From positions 1 through 9,190 of the forward strand of contig CALCRE010000187.1 in NCBI GenBank assembly GCA_937894465.1: a stretch of 9,190 bases of DNA, in the 5' to 3' direction. Positions 1-8,950 of this stretch are shown in pieces. The DNA is from an uncultured Clostridia bacterium (lineage in GTDB: Bacteria; Bacillota; Clostridia; JAAYHZ01). The notes under the pieces were generated by a model. The model made no database searches, was not told the origin of the DNA, and saw only the letters and a list, made by a program, of their open reading frames with translations. A program made the translations under genes and the position numbers. Position 1 is the first letter of the stretch; the number at the start of each line of letters is the position of its first letter.

Positions 1-3000
1 CATCTGCAGGTGCGTATTACCTCATTGATCATGGGGTTGAATGATATCTCCTCGCTTTTATGGGAAGATATCTATTTGCAATTAAGTAAGGTGGAAGCTG
101 TATTGACAGAGGATCCTGCAGGAGCATATAACATATCCAACTTTCAAACAAAGGTTGTATACCATAAAAAAATAGAGGAAATTGCACGGAAAACCAACCT
201 GACGGAATGGGATGTGGCAAAAAAAATAGTCACCCGATGCAAAGAAAGGATCAAGGACAAAAAGCCTTCAGATAAAAGTATCTATATCGGATATTACTTA
301 CTCAACGGAAACTTTAATCAAATTGTTGAAGATACCTTTAAAATAAACCTCAAAAACCGCTTTACATCCTATGCATTGTTGGTAGTTATGCTAGGGTTGC
401 TGCTAACCGCGATTGTCACATGCTTTCTATTTCCATATCCTTGTTTTTCCTGGGAGAGCTTATTACTCATACTGATTGTGTTTCCCGTAGGGTATCAAAT
501 TTCGAAAACCTTGGTCAATGACTCCATCGGTAAGTTTTCAAAGCCCGGAATGATGCCCCGGTTGGATTATCGATTCGGTATTCCGGATGAAAGCAGAACT
601 GTTGCAGTGATTCCGGTGATTACCGATTCAAAAGATAAAATGAAAGAATACATCGACAAATTGAAGGTGTATTGGTTGGCCAATCGAGATAAGAATTTAT
701 ACATGGCGGTTTTGGCTGACTTTAAAGATTATAAGGAAGAAAATGCACCTTATGATCAAGAATTGATGGAATATTCTCAACAATATGTTCAGCAGGTCAT
801 GAATTCACCGGAGCTTAAAGCCTTTTTCAAAGATCGTCAAGAAGGCATGAATGATCGCTTTATGGTGTTCTTCAGAAAAAGAGCTCACAATCCGAAAGAA
901 AATTGTTGGATGGGATACGAGAGAAAAAGAGGAAAATTAGAAGAATTCAATGCTTTTCTAAGAGGAGATAACGGTACTTCCTTTATACCCCATGACCATA
1001 ACAAGGAATTGCTTCAAAGCATCCGATACGTGATTACGGTGGATGCCGATACCGAATTGAACAAAGGCACCGCTCACGATTTGTGTGGCACCATTTCTCA
1101 TCCTTTGAACAAGGCAGTGGTCAATGAAGAGGGAACCATGGTGGTTGACGGGTACGGAATCATACAACCTAAAGTGGGTGTCAGGATGGAAAATGCATTG
1201 GCCACAAGGTTTTCTGCATTATTTTCCGGACTTACCGGGATTGATTGCTATTCATCCCAAACCTATGATTTGTATCAAGACTATTTTGAGGAAGGTATTT
1301 TCACCGGAAAAGGTATCTATGATGTGGATACATTCCATCAAGTATTAGGAAAGAAGTTGCCGGAAAACGCCATATTAAGCCACGACCTATTAGAAAGTTG
1401 CTATTTACGTACCGCCTATGTCAGCGATATCATGCTGATGGACGGATTTCCCACCACTCCTATGGCATTTTTCAAACGGGAACACCGTTGGATCAGAGGA
1501 GATTGGCAATTGTTACCCTGGCTTTCTTCAAAAAGAGGATTGTCCGGTTTGTCACGATTCAAAATCACGGATAATTTGATTCGTTCCCTATATCCGGTAT
1601 CTCAAATATTGATATGGTTGATCTGTGTCTTGATTAATGTACCTGTCCTCAAGATGCTGATAATCATATTTGCCAGTGACTTGATTGTCCTGGCTAAAGA
1701 TATCATTATGTTTTTATGGATTAAAATACGCACCATGACCGTTGGGATCTTTGTGTCGAATTTCTACGGCTCCCTTGGCAAGTCTTTGGTAAAATTGTTT
1801 TTCAACTTTTTATTCTTGCCCTTAAAAGCATATATGACAGCAGACGCTGTGATCAGAACCGTGGCTCGGATCTATGTCACCAAAAAGCGGTTACTTGAAT
1901 GGCAAACTGCGGAAGCATGTGAGAATATGGGTAATCATGAAACAGCAAAATACATGATGAAAATGTTGCCGAACATTGTGCTGGGTTTATTTATGCTTGT
2001 TTATCCTATCCTAAATCTGCAAACAGATTGGTTGTTTTTAGCCCTTTTAGGAACTCTTTTGTTTCTTTCGCCTTTTATTACCGCAAAGCTCGGTAAAAGG
2101 ATTGAAAGAGACAAGCCTGTACCGGACTATATCAGGGAAGATGTCCGTTTTGTCGCTCGCAAGGTGTGGGGATATTTTGAATATTTTATGATAAAAAGCC
2201 CCAACAAATTGGTTCCGGATAACTGTCAGATCATTCCGGCCTTTACTCAGGCGAATCGAACTTCACCGACAAATTTAGGGTTCCAACTGCTATCCGGCGT
2301 ATGTGCTTTGGATATGCGCTTTATCGGTATATACGGATTTCTTGAAATCACCGAAAGTTTGATTGATACTATGATAGAGATGGACAAGTGGAACGGCCAT
2401 TTCTACAACTGGTATGAAACAAACAAATTAAAAGTCCTTTCCCCGGGATATGTGTCTACGGCAGACAGCGGCAACCTTGCCGCATGTCTTGTAGTAACCG
2501 TAGAAGCATTGAAAGAATTACCCGGTATGAAAATCGATGCAGATGAGTTGCGAGAAGGCATGAATATGACGCAAAGACTTTCGGAATTCAAGGAGCATAC
2601 ATGGAATGAAGATTTGGATTTTGTGTCTTTTGTGAATCAAGTGTGCAATGAACGCAATAAGAATGGGAAAAGTGCGGAATGGACCCTCATATGCTATACT
2701 TTGTGCGAGGGATTGCAAAAAGACTTAAAATGCATGCTAAGAGACGGTGTGATCTCTGTTGAATATGCGCAAGAAGCTGAAAGGAAAGCTCTTACATCAA
2801 GAATAGATGCATTGATCAAAAAATGCAGAGATCTATGGGAGCAAATGGACTTCTCAAAGCTGTATGACCACAAGAAGCATCTTTTTTACATCGGGTTTAA
2901 TACATCCACCGGAGAGTATGACCGAACCCATTATGATTTGCTGGCTTCCGAAGCAAGATTGGCAAGTTATTTGGCCATTTCCAAGAATCAAGTTCCTTTA

Positions 3001-5388
3001 AAGCACTGGTTCAAATTAGGGCGTCCTTTTACAGTCATACGACATAAAGCCACATTGTTATCCTGGAGTGGAACCATGTTTGAATATTTGTTGCCTTCTA
3101 TTTTCTTAAAACAAATAAAGGGAAGCATGATGGACACCACTTGCGGAAAGGTTATTGAAAAGCAAATGGAGTATTGCCATGATCGGAACGTGCCTTGGGG
3201 TATATCTGAATCCGGATACTACAAGTTTGATAAAAAACTTAACTATCAATACAGGGCTTTTGGTGTACCGGGCATCGGCCTTCGATCAGACATTAAAAAG
3301 TCGTTGGTCATTGCACCTTATGCATGTTTTTTGGCTATGCCCTTTAAAATGAACCATGCCTATGAGAATATGCAAAAGCTCAGAGAATACGGCGGGGAGG
3401 ACATGTTCGGATTTTATGAAGCATTGGACTTCATGGCTCCGACAAAGAATATCAAGCCGGAGTGCAAATTGATCAAAAGTTATATGATTCATCACCAGGG
3501 TATGATGTTTGCCTCTTTTGACAATCTGTTAAACAATAAGATCATTATGGAACGATTCAATCGTAACGATGAAACCAAGAGCGTGGATTTGATTTTGGAA
3601 GAAAGAAATCCCGGTGGATTAATTGTCAAAGATGATCCTATCATAGTGCAAAAGCCATATAAAGAGGAAAGTGCAAAACCGGTGAAATCTGATTATCGCC
3701 ATGTAGGTATTTGCAACCCCAAATATCCGGTATGTCATGTGATGTCCAATAACGGATATACGGTGATGCTCACATCCACCGGAGAAGGATTCAGTAAATA
3801 TGCAGGAGGAATGGTGAATCGATGGAAATCTGATAATATAGGGGCACCTTACGGGATGTTTGTATATGTCAGATTGCATAATGAAAACAAAATGTGGAGC
3901 TCGGCATATATGCCGGTTTGCTTGATGCCGGATCGGTACAGTGTGGAATTTCATCCCGACCGTGCGGAATATCTAAGAGAAGACTTTAATATTGAGACAA
4001 AAACCGAAATTACCGTATCTCCCAAGCATAATGTAGAAATAAGGAAGGTGTCTATTGTCAATCGTCGTAAGGATAAAGCCGATATGGATGTTACATTGTA
4101 TTTCGAACCGGTGTTGGATCCTATGACCTCTGATATGGCTCATCCTGCATTCTCCAAAATGTTCTTAAGTACGGAATATATAAGAGACAAGAACGTTCTG
4201 TTAGTGAGAAGACGCATACGACAAGGGAACAAAAAGGATAAATATGGATTTGTGACTTGTAGTACGGAAAGCAGACAAATCGGTGGTGTAGAATATGAAA
4301 CCGATCGATATCAATTCCTAGGAAGGCATGGGAGTATTCGATCACCTTATGCACAGAAATCCGACTTGCCACTATCCAATCGAGCCGGAAACAATTTGGA
4401 TTCTTGTATGGCAAAAAGGGTGCATGTAAGTATCGGCTCCGGTAAAAAGGCAGTTGTCTATTTTGTCATCGGAGTGGCAGGTTCTGCAAAAGAAGCGGTT
4501 TCAACGGCCCAGATGTATCAAAGCTGTAACTACTGTGATGATATATTCAATGTGGCCAAGGCTGACAGTGAAGTGGAAATGAAATATTTGGGGATTGATA
4601 AAACCAAAGTGAACCAATACCTTAACTTGGTGGGTAGCTTGTATTATCCTTCACGTTTGTTAAGAGGTCCTGTGGATGTCATGAAACAAAACAGCCTTGG
4701 GCAAAAAAGCTTTTGGAAGTATGGCATTTCCGGAGATCATCCCATCATTTTAGTGAAGATTCATGATGAAAAGGGTTTGCAAACTGTCAAGGAAATGGTT
4801 TCGGCTTATGAATATTTTAATAAAAACGGTATTGATGCGGACTTGATCATATTGACCGACGAATCTTCCGGTTATTACAACAATTTATCCAACCGGATTC
4901 GTGACATTATGACGGATGTAAAGATCTTCTATCCCGGAACCGGTAATAAAGGAGTGCATATATTAAGTACATCTGAGGTGGAGAAGGACTTTGTGACTTT
5001 GGTCACTTCTGTTGCACGGGTTGTCATTGATTCGAAATCGGGGTTCAATTTAAAACGGGTGCGGAGAATTATGTACGAAGACAGCATTGTTAAGAAAGAA
5101 GTTGTCAGCACTCAAAAAATACATTATGTCAATGAAGAATTGCCCATGGAAAACTTAAAATACTATAACGGTTTGGGCGGCTTTTCATATGACGGAAACG
5201 AATATGTCATCACTTTGAGAAATCGTGAAACTACACCCTTACCTTGGATCAATGTTATTGCAAACAAAAATTTCGGTTTCACCGTTACCGAATCCGGAGC
5301 AGGTTATACATGGTATAAGAATTCAAGGGAAAACAAGCTCTCTGTGTGGAGCATACCCCCTCGGAGATCGTCTATTTATATGATATGA
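1..5388 (+). CDS. Cyclic beta-1,2-glucan synthase, GT84 and cyclase part (5' partial, frame broken at 3' end)
   Basis: Membrane enzyme that polymerises glucose from UDP-glucose into beta-1,2-glucan and closes it into a ring. The frame is open from base 1; the GTG at 10 has no ribosome binding site and family members carry a few hundred more N-terminal residues, so the true start is upstream. Residues are counted from that GTG. Two membrane segments lie at about 120-141 and 150-166. The GT84 domain (about 175-520) has DAD at 345-347, HDLLE at 458-462 and RxxRWIRGDWQ at 490-500. About five more hydrophobic segments follow between 527 and 692. The cyclase domain (GH189, older name glycoamylase-like, about 700-1180) has NRTSPTNLG at 749-757, GHFYNWYET at 796-804, YVSTADSGNLA at 814-824, DLLASEARLASY, GISES at 1064-1068, GFYEALD at 1134-1140 and HHQGM from 1161. 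Then come a first GH94-type beta-sandwich (about 1245-1520), a linker containing YGISGD, and the start of a second sandwich from about 1717. The last 11 codons are out of frame and end at TGA 5386-5388. Family call certain; expressed form uncertain. Confidence 0.93.
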   Translation, partial: HLQVRITSLIMGLNDISSLLWEDIYLQLSKVEAVLTEDPAGAYNISNFQTKVVYHKKIEEIARKTNLTEWDVAKKIVTRCKERIKDKKPSDKSIYIGYYLLNGNFNQIVEDTFKINLKNRFTSYALLVVMLGLLLTAIVTCFLFPYPCFSWESLLLILIVFPVGYQISKTLVNDSIGKFSKPGMMPRLDYRFGIPDESRTVAVIPVITDSKDKMKEYIDKLKVYWLANRDKNLYMAVLADFKDYKEENAPYDQELMEYSQQYVQQVMNSPELKAFFKDRQEGMNDRFMVFFRKRAHNPKENCWMGYERKRGKLEEFNAFLRGDNGTSFIPHDHNKELLQSIRYVITVDADTELNKGTAHDLCGTISHPLNKAVVNEEGTMVVDGYGIIQPKVGVRMENALATRFSALFSGLTGIDCYSSQTYDLYQDYFEEGIFTGKGIYDVDTFHQVLGKKLPENAILSHDLLESCYLRTAYVSDIMLMDGFPTTPMAFFKREHRWIRGDWQLLPWLSSKRGLSGLSRFKITDNLIRSLYPVSQILIWLICVLINVPVLKMLIIIFASDLIVLAKDIIMFLWIKIRTMTVGIFVSNFYGSLGKSLVKLFFNFLFLPLKAYMTADAVIRTVARIYVTKKRLLEWQTAEACENMGNHETAKYMMKMLPNIVLGLFMLVYPILNLQTDWLFLALLGTLLFLSPFITAKLGKRIERDKPVPDYIREDVRFVARKVWGYFEYFMIKSPNKLVPDNCQIIPAFTQANRTSPTNLGFQLLSGVCALDMRFIGIYGFLEITESLIDTMIEMDKWNGHFYNWYETNKLKVLSPGYVSTADSGNLAACLVVTVEALKELPGMKIDADELREGMNMTQRLSEFKEHTWNEDLDFVSFVNQVCNERNKNGKSAEWTLICYTLCEGLQKDLKCMLRDGVISVEYAQEAERKALTSRIDALIKKCRDLWEQMDFSKLYDHKKHLFYIGFNTSTGEYDRTHYDLLASEARLASYLAISKNQVPLKHWFKLGRPFTVIRHKATLLSWSGTMFEYLLPSIFLKQIKGSMMDTTCGKVIEKQMEYCHDRNVPWGISESGYYKFDKKLNYQYRAFGVPGIGLRSDIKKSLVIAPYACFLAMPFKMNHAYENMQKLREYGGEDMFGFYEALDFMAPTKNIKPECKLIKSYMIHHQGMMFASFDNLLNNKIIMERFNRNDETKSVDLILEERNPGGLIVKDDPIIVQKPYKEESAKPVKSDYRHVGICNPKYPVCHVMSNNGYTVMLTSTGEGFSKYAGGMVNRWKSDNIGAPYGMFVYVRLHNENKMWSSAYMPVCLMPDRYSVEFHPDRAEYLREDFNIETKTEITVSPKHNVEIRKVSIVNRRKDKADMDVTLYFEPVLDPMTSDMAHPAFSKMFLSTEYIRDKNVLLVRRRIRQGNKKDKYGFVTCSTESRQIGGVEYETDRYQFLGRHGSIRSPYAQKSDLPLSNRAGNNLDSCMAKRVHVSIGSGKKAVVYFVIGVAGSAKEAVSTAQMYQSCNYCDDIFNVAKADSEVEMKYLGIDKTKVNQYLNLVGSLYYPSRLLRGPVDVMKQNSLGQKSFWKYGISGDHPIILVKIHDEKGLQTVKEMVSAYEYFNKNGIDADLIILTDESSGYYNNLSNRIRDIMTDVKIFYPGTGNKGVHILSTSEVEKDFVTLVTSVARVVIDSKSGFNLKRVRRIMYEDSIVKKEVVSTQKIHYVNEELPMENLKYYNGLGGFSYDGNEYVITLRNRETTPLPWINVIANKNFGFTVTESGAGYTWYKNSRENKLSVWSIPPRRSSIYMI

Positions 5389-5405
5389 CAGGAGGACAAT
5401 TATTG
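5341..5405 (+). other. Frame break joining the two halves of the glucan synthase gene
   Basis: The family protein runs without interruption through a motif of the form SRENxLxxWSNDPVSDxPSExxYLxD. Here the first frame reads SRENKLSVWS (AGC at 5350-5352), and the -1 frame resumes with TPSEIVYLYD from ACC at 5355. Only two bases lie between these codons where the family, as I recall it, has six codons (NDPVSD). This fits a 16-nt deletion, which gives exactly the observed frame change. Alternatively, one C is missing from the run of five at 5356-5360: a sixth C would give WSIPPSEIVYLYD in one frame, still five residues short of the family. The break is plain from the sequence. Its cause (mutation, assembly error or tolerated split) is not. 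Confidence 0.9.
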
Positions 5406-7544
5406 ACTCCGACTGCATCCCCCATAAGAGACGATGAGGAATACAGAATTCGACATGGATACGGTTACACCACCTTTATGCACAATACGGCCGGGTTGTC
5501 CATGAACATGAATGTCTTTGCGGATAAGAACGATCCTGTGAAAGTATATTCTTTGAATATCAAAAATAATTCGGACACCGACCGATCCGTTGTATTATAT
5601 TTTTATGTGGATCTTGTGTTGGGAGTGGACAGAGAAGTCAGTGCGCCATATATTTTAACCGAGATGGATATTAAGAACAACATTTTCTATGCGAAAAACT
5701 CATACACCGAAGATTTTAAAAACAACATCGGATTTATCAGTAGCAGTGAAAGCATTGATTCTTGGACCGGAGACAAAACGGAATTTCTCGGAAAAGGCGG
5801 TTCGTTAAAGTCACCCATCAGTGCTTACGGTGAGAATTTAAGTTGTAATGTTGGTGCCGGTTACAATCCATGCGGGGTTATTTCAGTAAATTGTACCATA
5901 GCGACAAAATCAAACAAGACTGTATCGTTTTTATTCGGTCAAAGCGAGGACTATGCAAAGGTCATAGATTTATGTGGGCGATACGCAGATCCGGCCGGTG
6001 TTACAAGCAGCTTGGAGGATGTGAAACGCAACCATTTGGAATTTTTGAACAAGGTTCGAGTGAATACGCCTGATGACTCTTTTAACACCATCATGAACGG
6101 ACACTTGATGTATCAGAATTTGATTTGTAGAATGTATGCAAGAGCGGCTTTTTATCAAAGCGGAGGAGCATACGGATTCAGAGATCAACTTCAAGACACT
6201 CTTCCTTTGCTATATTTTGACTCGTCTATTACACGAGAACAAATCATTCGTTGTTGTGCGCATCAATTTATAGAAGGTGATGTGCTTCACTGGTGGCACG
6301 ATGAAGACGGTAGAGGAGTGCGTACAAAAATTTCCGATGACTTGTTGTGGCTTCCATTTGTGGTTTCGTATTATATAAAAGTCACCAATGATCCCTCCAT
6401 CTTGAAGGAAAAGGTGTTCTACATCATAAGCGATCTTTTAGGAGAAGACGAACATGAATCCTACAAGGTTCCGGAGGTCAGTGACGTTTGCGAAGATGTG
6501 TATATGCATTGTAAGAGAGCCATCGAAAAAGGCTATACCAAAGGAGAAAGAGGCATAGCGTTAATGGGAGGCGGAGACTGGAATGACGGCATGAATACAG
6601 TGGGTGTGGAAGGCAAAGGAGAAAGCGTTTGGTTGACATGGTTTTTGATCACGGTGATGGGCGAATTTGTACCCATTGCCCAAATGAGGCAAGAACAAGG
6701 TTATGCCGATGAATTAAAGCGGAGAATTGAAGATTATAAGGAAGCTGTGAACAAAGAATGTTGGGACGGGAATTGGTTTGTCAGGGCATTTAGTGACGAC
6801 GGTACGGTGCTTGGCTCCAAAAACAACACTGAGTGTATGATTGATTCCATATCCCAATCTTGGTCAATCATTTCAGATGGAACCGGACCTGAACGGAAAA
6901 ACAAAGCCATGGAGTCAGTGGCCAAATACTTGGTAGATAAAAAAGAAAGGCTGGTAAAACTATTGACACCGCCCTTTGAACACTTTGAGCCTAACCCGGG
7001 ATATATTAGAGGATACTTCCCGGGAATCCGTGAAAACGGGGGGCAATATACTCATGGTGCCGTTTGGAATATCGTTGCGTATACAAAATTAGGAAAGGGC
7101 AATGAAGCATACGAGCTTTTCAATCTCATCAATCCTGTGAACCATACCGGAGATTATTGGAGTATGATGAAGTACAAAACAGAGCCTTATGCGGTGGCTG
7201 CTGATGTGTATTCATCTCCGGAATATTCGGGAAGGGGAGGATGGAGCTGGTATACCGGTTCCGCTGCATGGCTTTATCAATCCGGCTTGAACTATATACT
7301 TGGTATTCGGTGCGAAGGCGGTCACATAATCATTGAACCTTGTATCCCAAAAAACTGGAAGAACTATTCGGTATATATGGAAATTAAGGATTCAAAATTC
7401 TTTATTACCGTACAAAATCCTTTTGGGGTAAGTACCGGAGACATCGAAGTCATGGTGGACGGTAAGAAATATGAAGAGGGCAGAATCCCAGTGGATCTGC
7501 CCGGAAATATGCATAGTATTTTGGTTACAATTTTAAGAAATTAA
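5346..7544 (+). CDS. GH94 phosphorylase part of cyclic beta-1,2-glucan synthase (frame-separated C-terminal fragment)
   Basis: This is the C-terminal part of the synthase, in the -1 frame. In the family the GH94 domain phosphorolyses the growing beta-1,2-glucan and so sets chain length before cyclisation. Residues are counted from GTG 5346. The remainder of the second beta-sandwich occupies about 1-230, including TPTASPIRDDEEYRIRHGYG. The catalytic (alpha/alpha)6 barrel follows: FRDQLQD at 278-284, EGDVLHWWH at 310-318, GRGVRTKISDDLLWL from about 322, GGGDWNDGMN at 408-417 (the DWNDG motif carries the general acid in GH94), and GRGGWSWYTGSAAW from 629, a phosphate-site motif. A small C-terminal sheet ends at TAA 7542-7544. 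No stop or missing motif is seen over about 730 codons, so decay after the break is slight. GTG 5346 lacks a good binding site. ATG 5385 overlaps the upstream stop as ATGA, and TTG 5403 follows AGGAGG by 7 nt; if translated separately I favour 5403. None of these starts yields a complete sandwich, which argues for one broken gene rather than an ancient gene pair. Confidence 0.9.
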   Translation: MEHTPSEIVYLYDMTGGQLLTPTASPIRDDEEYRIRHGYGYTTFMHNTAGLSMNMNVFADKNDPVKVYSLNIKNNSDTDRSVVLYFYVDLVLGVDREVSAPYILTEMDIKNNIFYAKNSYTEDFKNNIGFISSSESIDSWTGDKTEFLGKGGSLKSPISAYGENLSCNVGAGYNPCGVISVNCTIATKSNKTVSFLFGQSEDYAKVIDLCGRYADPAGVTSSLEDVKRNHLEFLNKVRVNTPDDSFNTIMNGHLMYQNLICRMYARAAFYQSGGAYGFRDQLQDTLPLLYFDSSITREQIIRCCAHQFIEGDVLHWWHDEDGRGVRTKISDDLLWLPFVVSYYIKVTNDPSILKEKVFYIISDLLGEDEHESYKVPEVSDVCEDVYMHCKRAIEKGYTKGERGIALMGGGDWNDGMNTVGVEGKGESVWLTWFLITVMGEFVPIAQMRQEQGYADELKRRIEDYKEAVNKECWDGNWFVRAFSDDGTVLGSKNNTECMIDSISQSWSIISDGTGPERKNKAMESVAKYLVDKKERLVKLLTPPFEHFEPNPGYIRGYFPGIRENGGQYTHGAVWNIVAYTKLGKGNEAYELFNLINPVNHTGDYWSMMKYKTEPYAVAADVYSSPEYSGRGGWSWYTGSAAWLYQSGLNYILGIRCEGGHIIIEPCIPKNWKNYSVYMEIKDSKFFITVQNPFGVSTGDIEVMVDGKKYEEGRIPVDLPGNMHSILVTILRN
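5390..5395 (+). promoter_or_regulatory. Possible ribosome binding site for restart of the GH94 fragment
   Basis: A full AGGAGG lies two bases after the upstream TGA (5386-5388) and 7 nt before an in-frame TTG at 5403-5405, which is ideal spacing. The same bases encode Gly-Gly within the family-conserved stretch, so the site may be coincidental. It is the best initiation signal near the frame break and better than that of GTG 5346 or ATG 5385. Confidence 0.4.
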
Positions 7545-7549
7545 GAAGG

Positions 7550-8899
7550 TTACTCGAAGAATGCTTTGTACAGTGCAACGATGGCGTCATCGCAGCGTTG
7601 TCCTCTGATACCGAACATGATACTGGCTTCAGAGGAACCTTGGTTGATCATTTCGATATTAATGTCGGCGTCCGCTAAAGCCTTTGTGGCTTTGGCCGAG
7701 ATGCCGACTGTGTTTTTACAACCTTCTCCCACAAGCATGATTAATGCTTGCCCTTTTTGGATAAAGATATCGTCCGGACGGAGCTTTTCTTTTATATCTC
7801 TTATCAAACGTTCTTCAATTTCGTCAGTCAGCTGGGATTCACGAATAACCACCGATATATCATCAATACCGGAAGGGGAGTGTTCGTACGAAATACCTTC
7901 GCTCTCCAACAATTCCAACAATTTTCTTCCGAATCCGATTTCGTGGTTCATCAAATATTTGCGGACGTAAATGCTGCAAAAACCGGTGTCTCCTGCGACT
8001 CCCACCACGGGTCGTTGGGGATCTATGAGTTTGGGTGATATAGTGGTACCCGGTGCACTTGGGTTGTTCGTGTTCTTCACCTTCACAGGTATGTTTGTGT
8101 AATACACCGGTGTAAGGGCTTCCTCGTGAAACACACTGAACCCGGCATAAGCCAATTCCCTCATTTCACGGTATGTCATTTCGGTTATGGGTTTAGGGTT
8201 TTTCACCAAGTTGGGATTCACGGAATAAACGCAATCCACATCGGTAAAGTTTTCATACAGATCTGCTTTCACCGCTGCGGCCAAAATGGATCCGGTAATA
8301 TCCGACCCTCCTCTTGAGAAAGTGACGACACTTCCGTTTCTACTGTAACCGAAGAAACCCGGAAATATGATTATACCGTCTATATCGGCAAGTTTACGTA
8401 AGTTATCGTATGACTCCGGTAGAATGCGTGCATTACCGAAGGATTCTGTTAAAAACAATCCGGCATCCTTGGGATTGACATAACGAGCATTGACACCCAA
8501 GCCTCTTAGATATTCAGCTACCAGCTTGGCACAATTGTCTTCTCCGGCTGCTTTTAAGTTATCGATAAATTTACCTTTGTGTTCAACAGAGGAATGAACT
8601 CTTTGGGTCAAGTCGTCACGAATCACTGTAATGATATCCTTTGACATCCCCAATTCAGTTGCGATACCTTCATAACGGTTGACTACGTTTTGAATTTCTT
8701 GATCGGCGTTACCTGTTTTCAGCATGGCATCGGCACATCCGATTAACATGTCGGTGACCTTTACATCGGTTTTAGACCGTTTTCCCGGAGCAGAAACAAC
8801 AACGAATTTACGTTGTGCATCACCGGTAATAATATCACACACTTTTTTTATTTGATTGGCATCCGCTAATGAGGACCCGCCGAATTTTGCAACTTTCAT
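7550..8899 (-). CDS. yclM: Aspartate kinase, YclM (aspartokinase III) type
   Basis: Phosphorylates L-aspartate with ATP to beta-aspartyl phosphate, the committed cytosolic step towards lysine, threonine, methionine and diaminopimelate. The protein has 449 residues, close to the roughly 454 of B. subtilis YclM (also called ThrD). The amino-acid kinase domain (about 1-290) shows KFGGSS at 5-10, VSAPGKR at 35-41, AGEDNCAKL at 118-126, SRGGSD at 195-200 and ENFTDVD at 216-222. Two ACT regulatory domains follow (about 298-365 and 384-449), the second with INQGSSEAS at 418-426, a typical effector-binding segment, so feedback inhibition by lysine and/or threonine is expected. The frame opens six codons earlier at TTG 8917, but those codons contain the GGAGGT binding site; ATG 8897-8899 is therefore the start. 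The gene is a single unit on its strand within the window and converges on the synthase gene, with stop codons 5 bp apart. Generic annotation would name it lysC; the YclM assignment rests on remembered similarity along the whole length. Confidence 0.96.
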   Translation of the reverse strand: MKVAKFGGSSLADANQIKKVCDIITGDAQRKFVVVSAPGKRSKTDVKVTDMLIGCADAMLKTGNADQEIQNVVNRYEGIATELGMSKDIITVIRDDLTQRVHSSVEHKGKFIDNLKAAGEDNCAKLVAEYLRGLGVNARYVNPKDAGLFLTESFGNARILPESYDNLRKLADIDGIIIFPGFFGYSRNGSVVTFSRGGSDITGSILAAAVKADLYENFTDVDCVYSVNPNLVKNPKPITEMTYREMRELAYAGFSVFHEEALTPVYYTNIPVKVKNTNNPSAPGTTISPKLIDPQRPVVGVAGDTGFCSIYVRKYLMNHEIGFGRKLLELLESEGISYEHSPSGIDDISVVIRESQLTDEIEERLIRDIKEKLRPDDIFIQKGQALIMLVGEGCKNTVGISAKATKALADADINIEMINQGSSEASIMFGIRGQRCDDAIVALYKAFFE

Positions 8900-8903
8900 T
8901 TTT

Positions 8904-8909
8904 ACCTCC
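8904..8909 (-). promoter_or_regulatory. Ribosome binding site of the aspartate kinase gene
   Basis: GGAGGT on the minus strand sits 4 nt before ATG 8899. It lies inside the longer open frame that begins at TTG 8917 and so decides the start in favour of the ATG. Confidence 0.9.
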
Positions 8910-8950
8910 GTCAACAAATAGATAATATGGTTTCTTGGTTCTGATATGCA

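Noticed and set aside
10..12. GTG as the start of the synthase
   Set aside because: No ribosome binding site precedes it, the frame is open back to base 1, and the family has several hundred residues upstream of this point.
3619..3954. Open frame of 111 codons on the minus strand inside the synthase gene
   Set aside because: Its product shows no recognisable domain or binding site, and the opposite strand encodes conserved GH94-type sequence.
5353..5362. Programmed -1 frameshift on A CCC CCT
   Set aside because: The direction is right, but re-pairing of the first proline tRNA on ACC would be poor, I see no clear downstream stem-loop or pseudoknot, and the family is normally a single unbroken frame. 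Not excluded, only unsupported.
7566..7970. Open frame of 134 codons on the plus strand opposite the aspartate kinase
   Set aside because: It is the antisense shadow of conserved ACT-domain sequence and has no start signals or family resemblance.
8900..8917. TTG 8917 as the aspartate kinase start
   Set aside because: The six extra codons contain the GGAGGT site for ATG 8899, and the family begins with MKVxKFGGSS.
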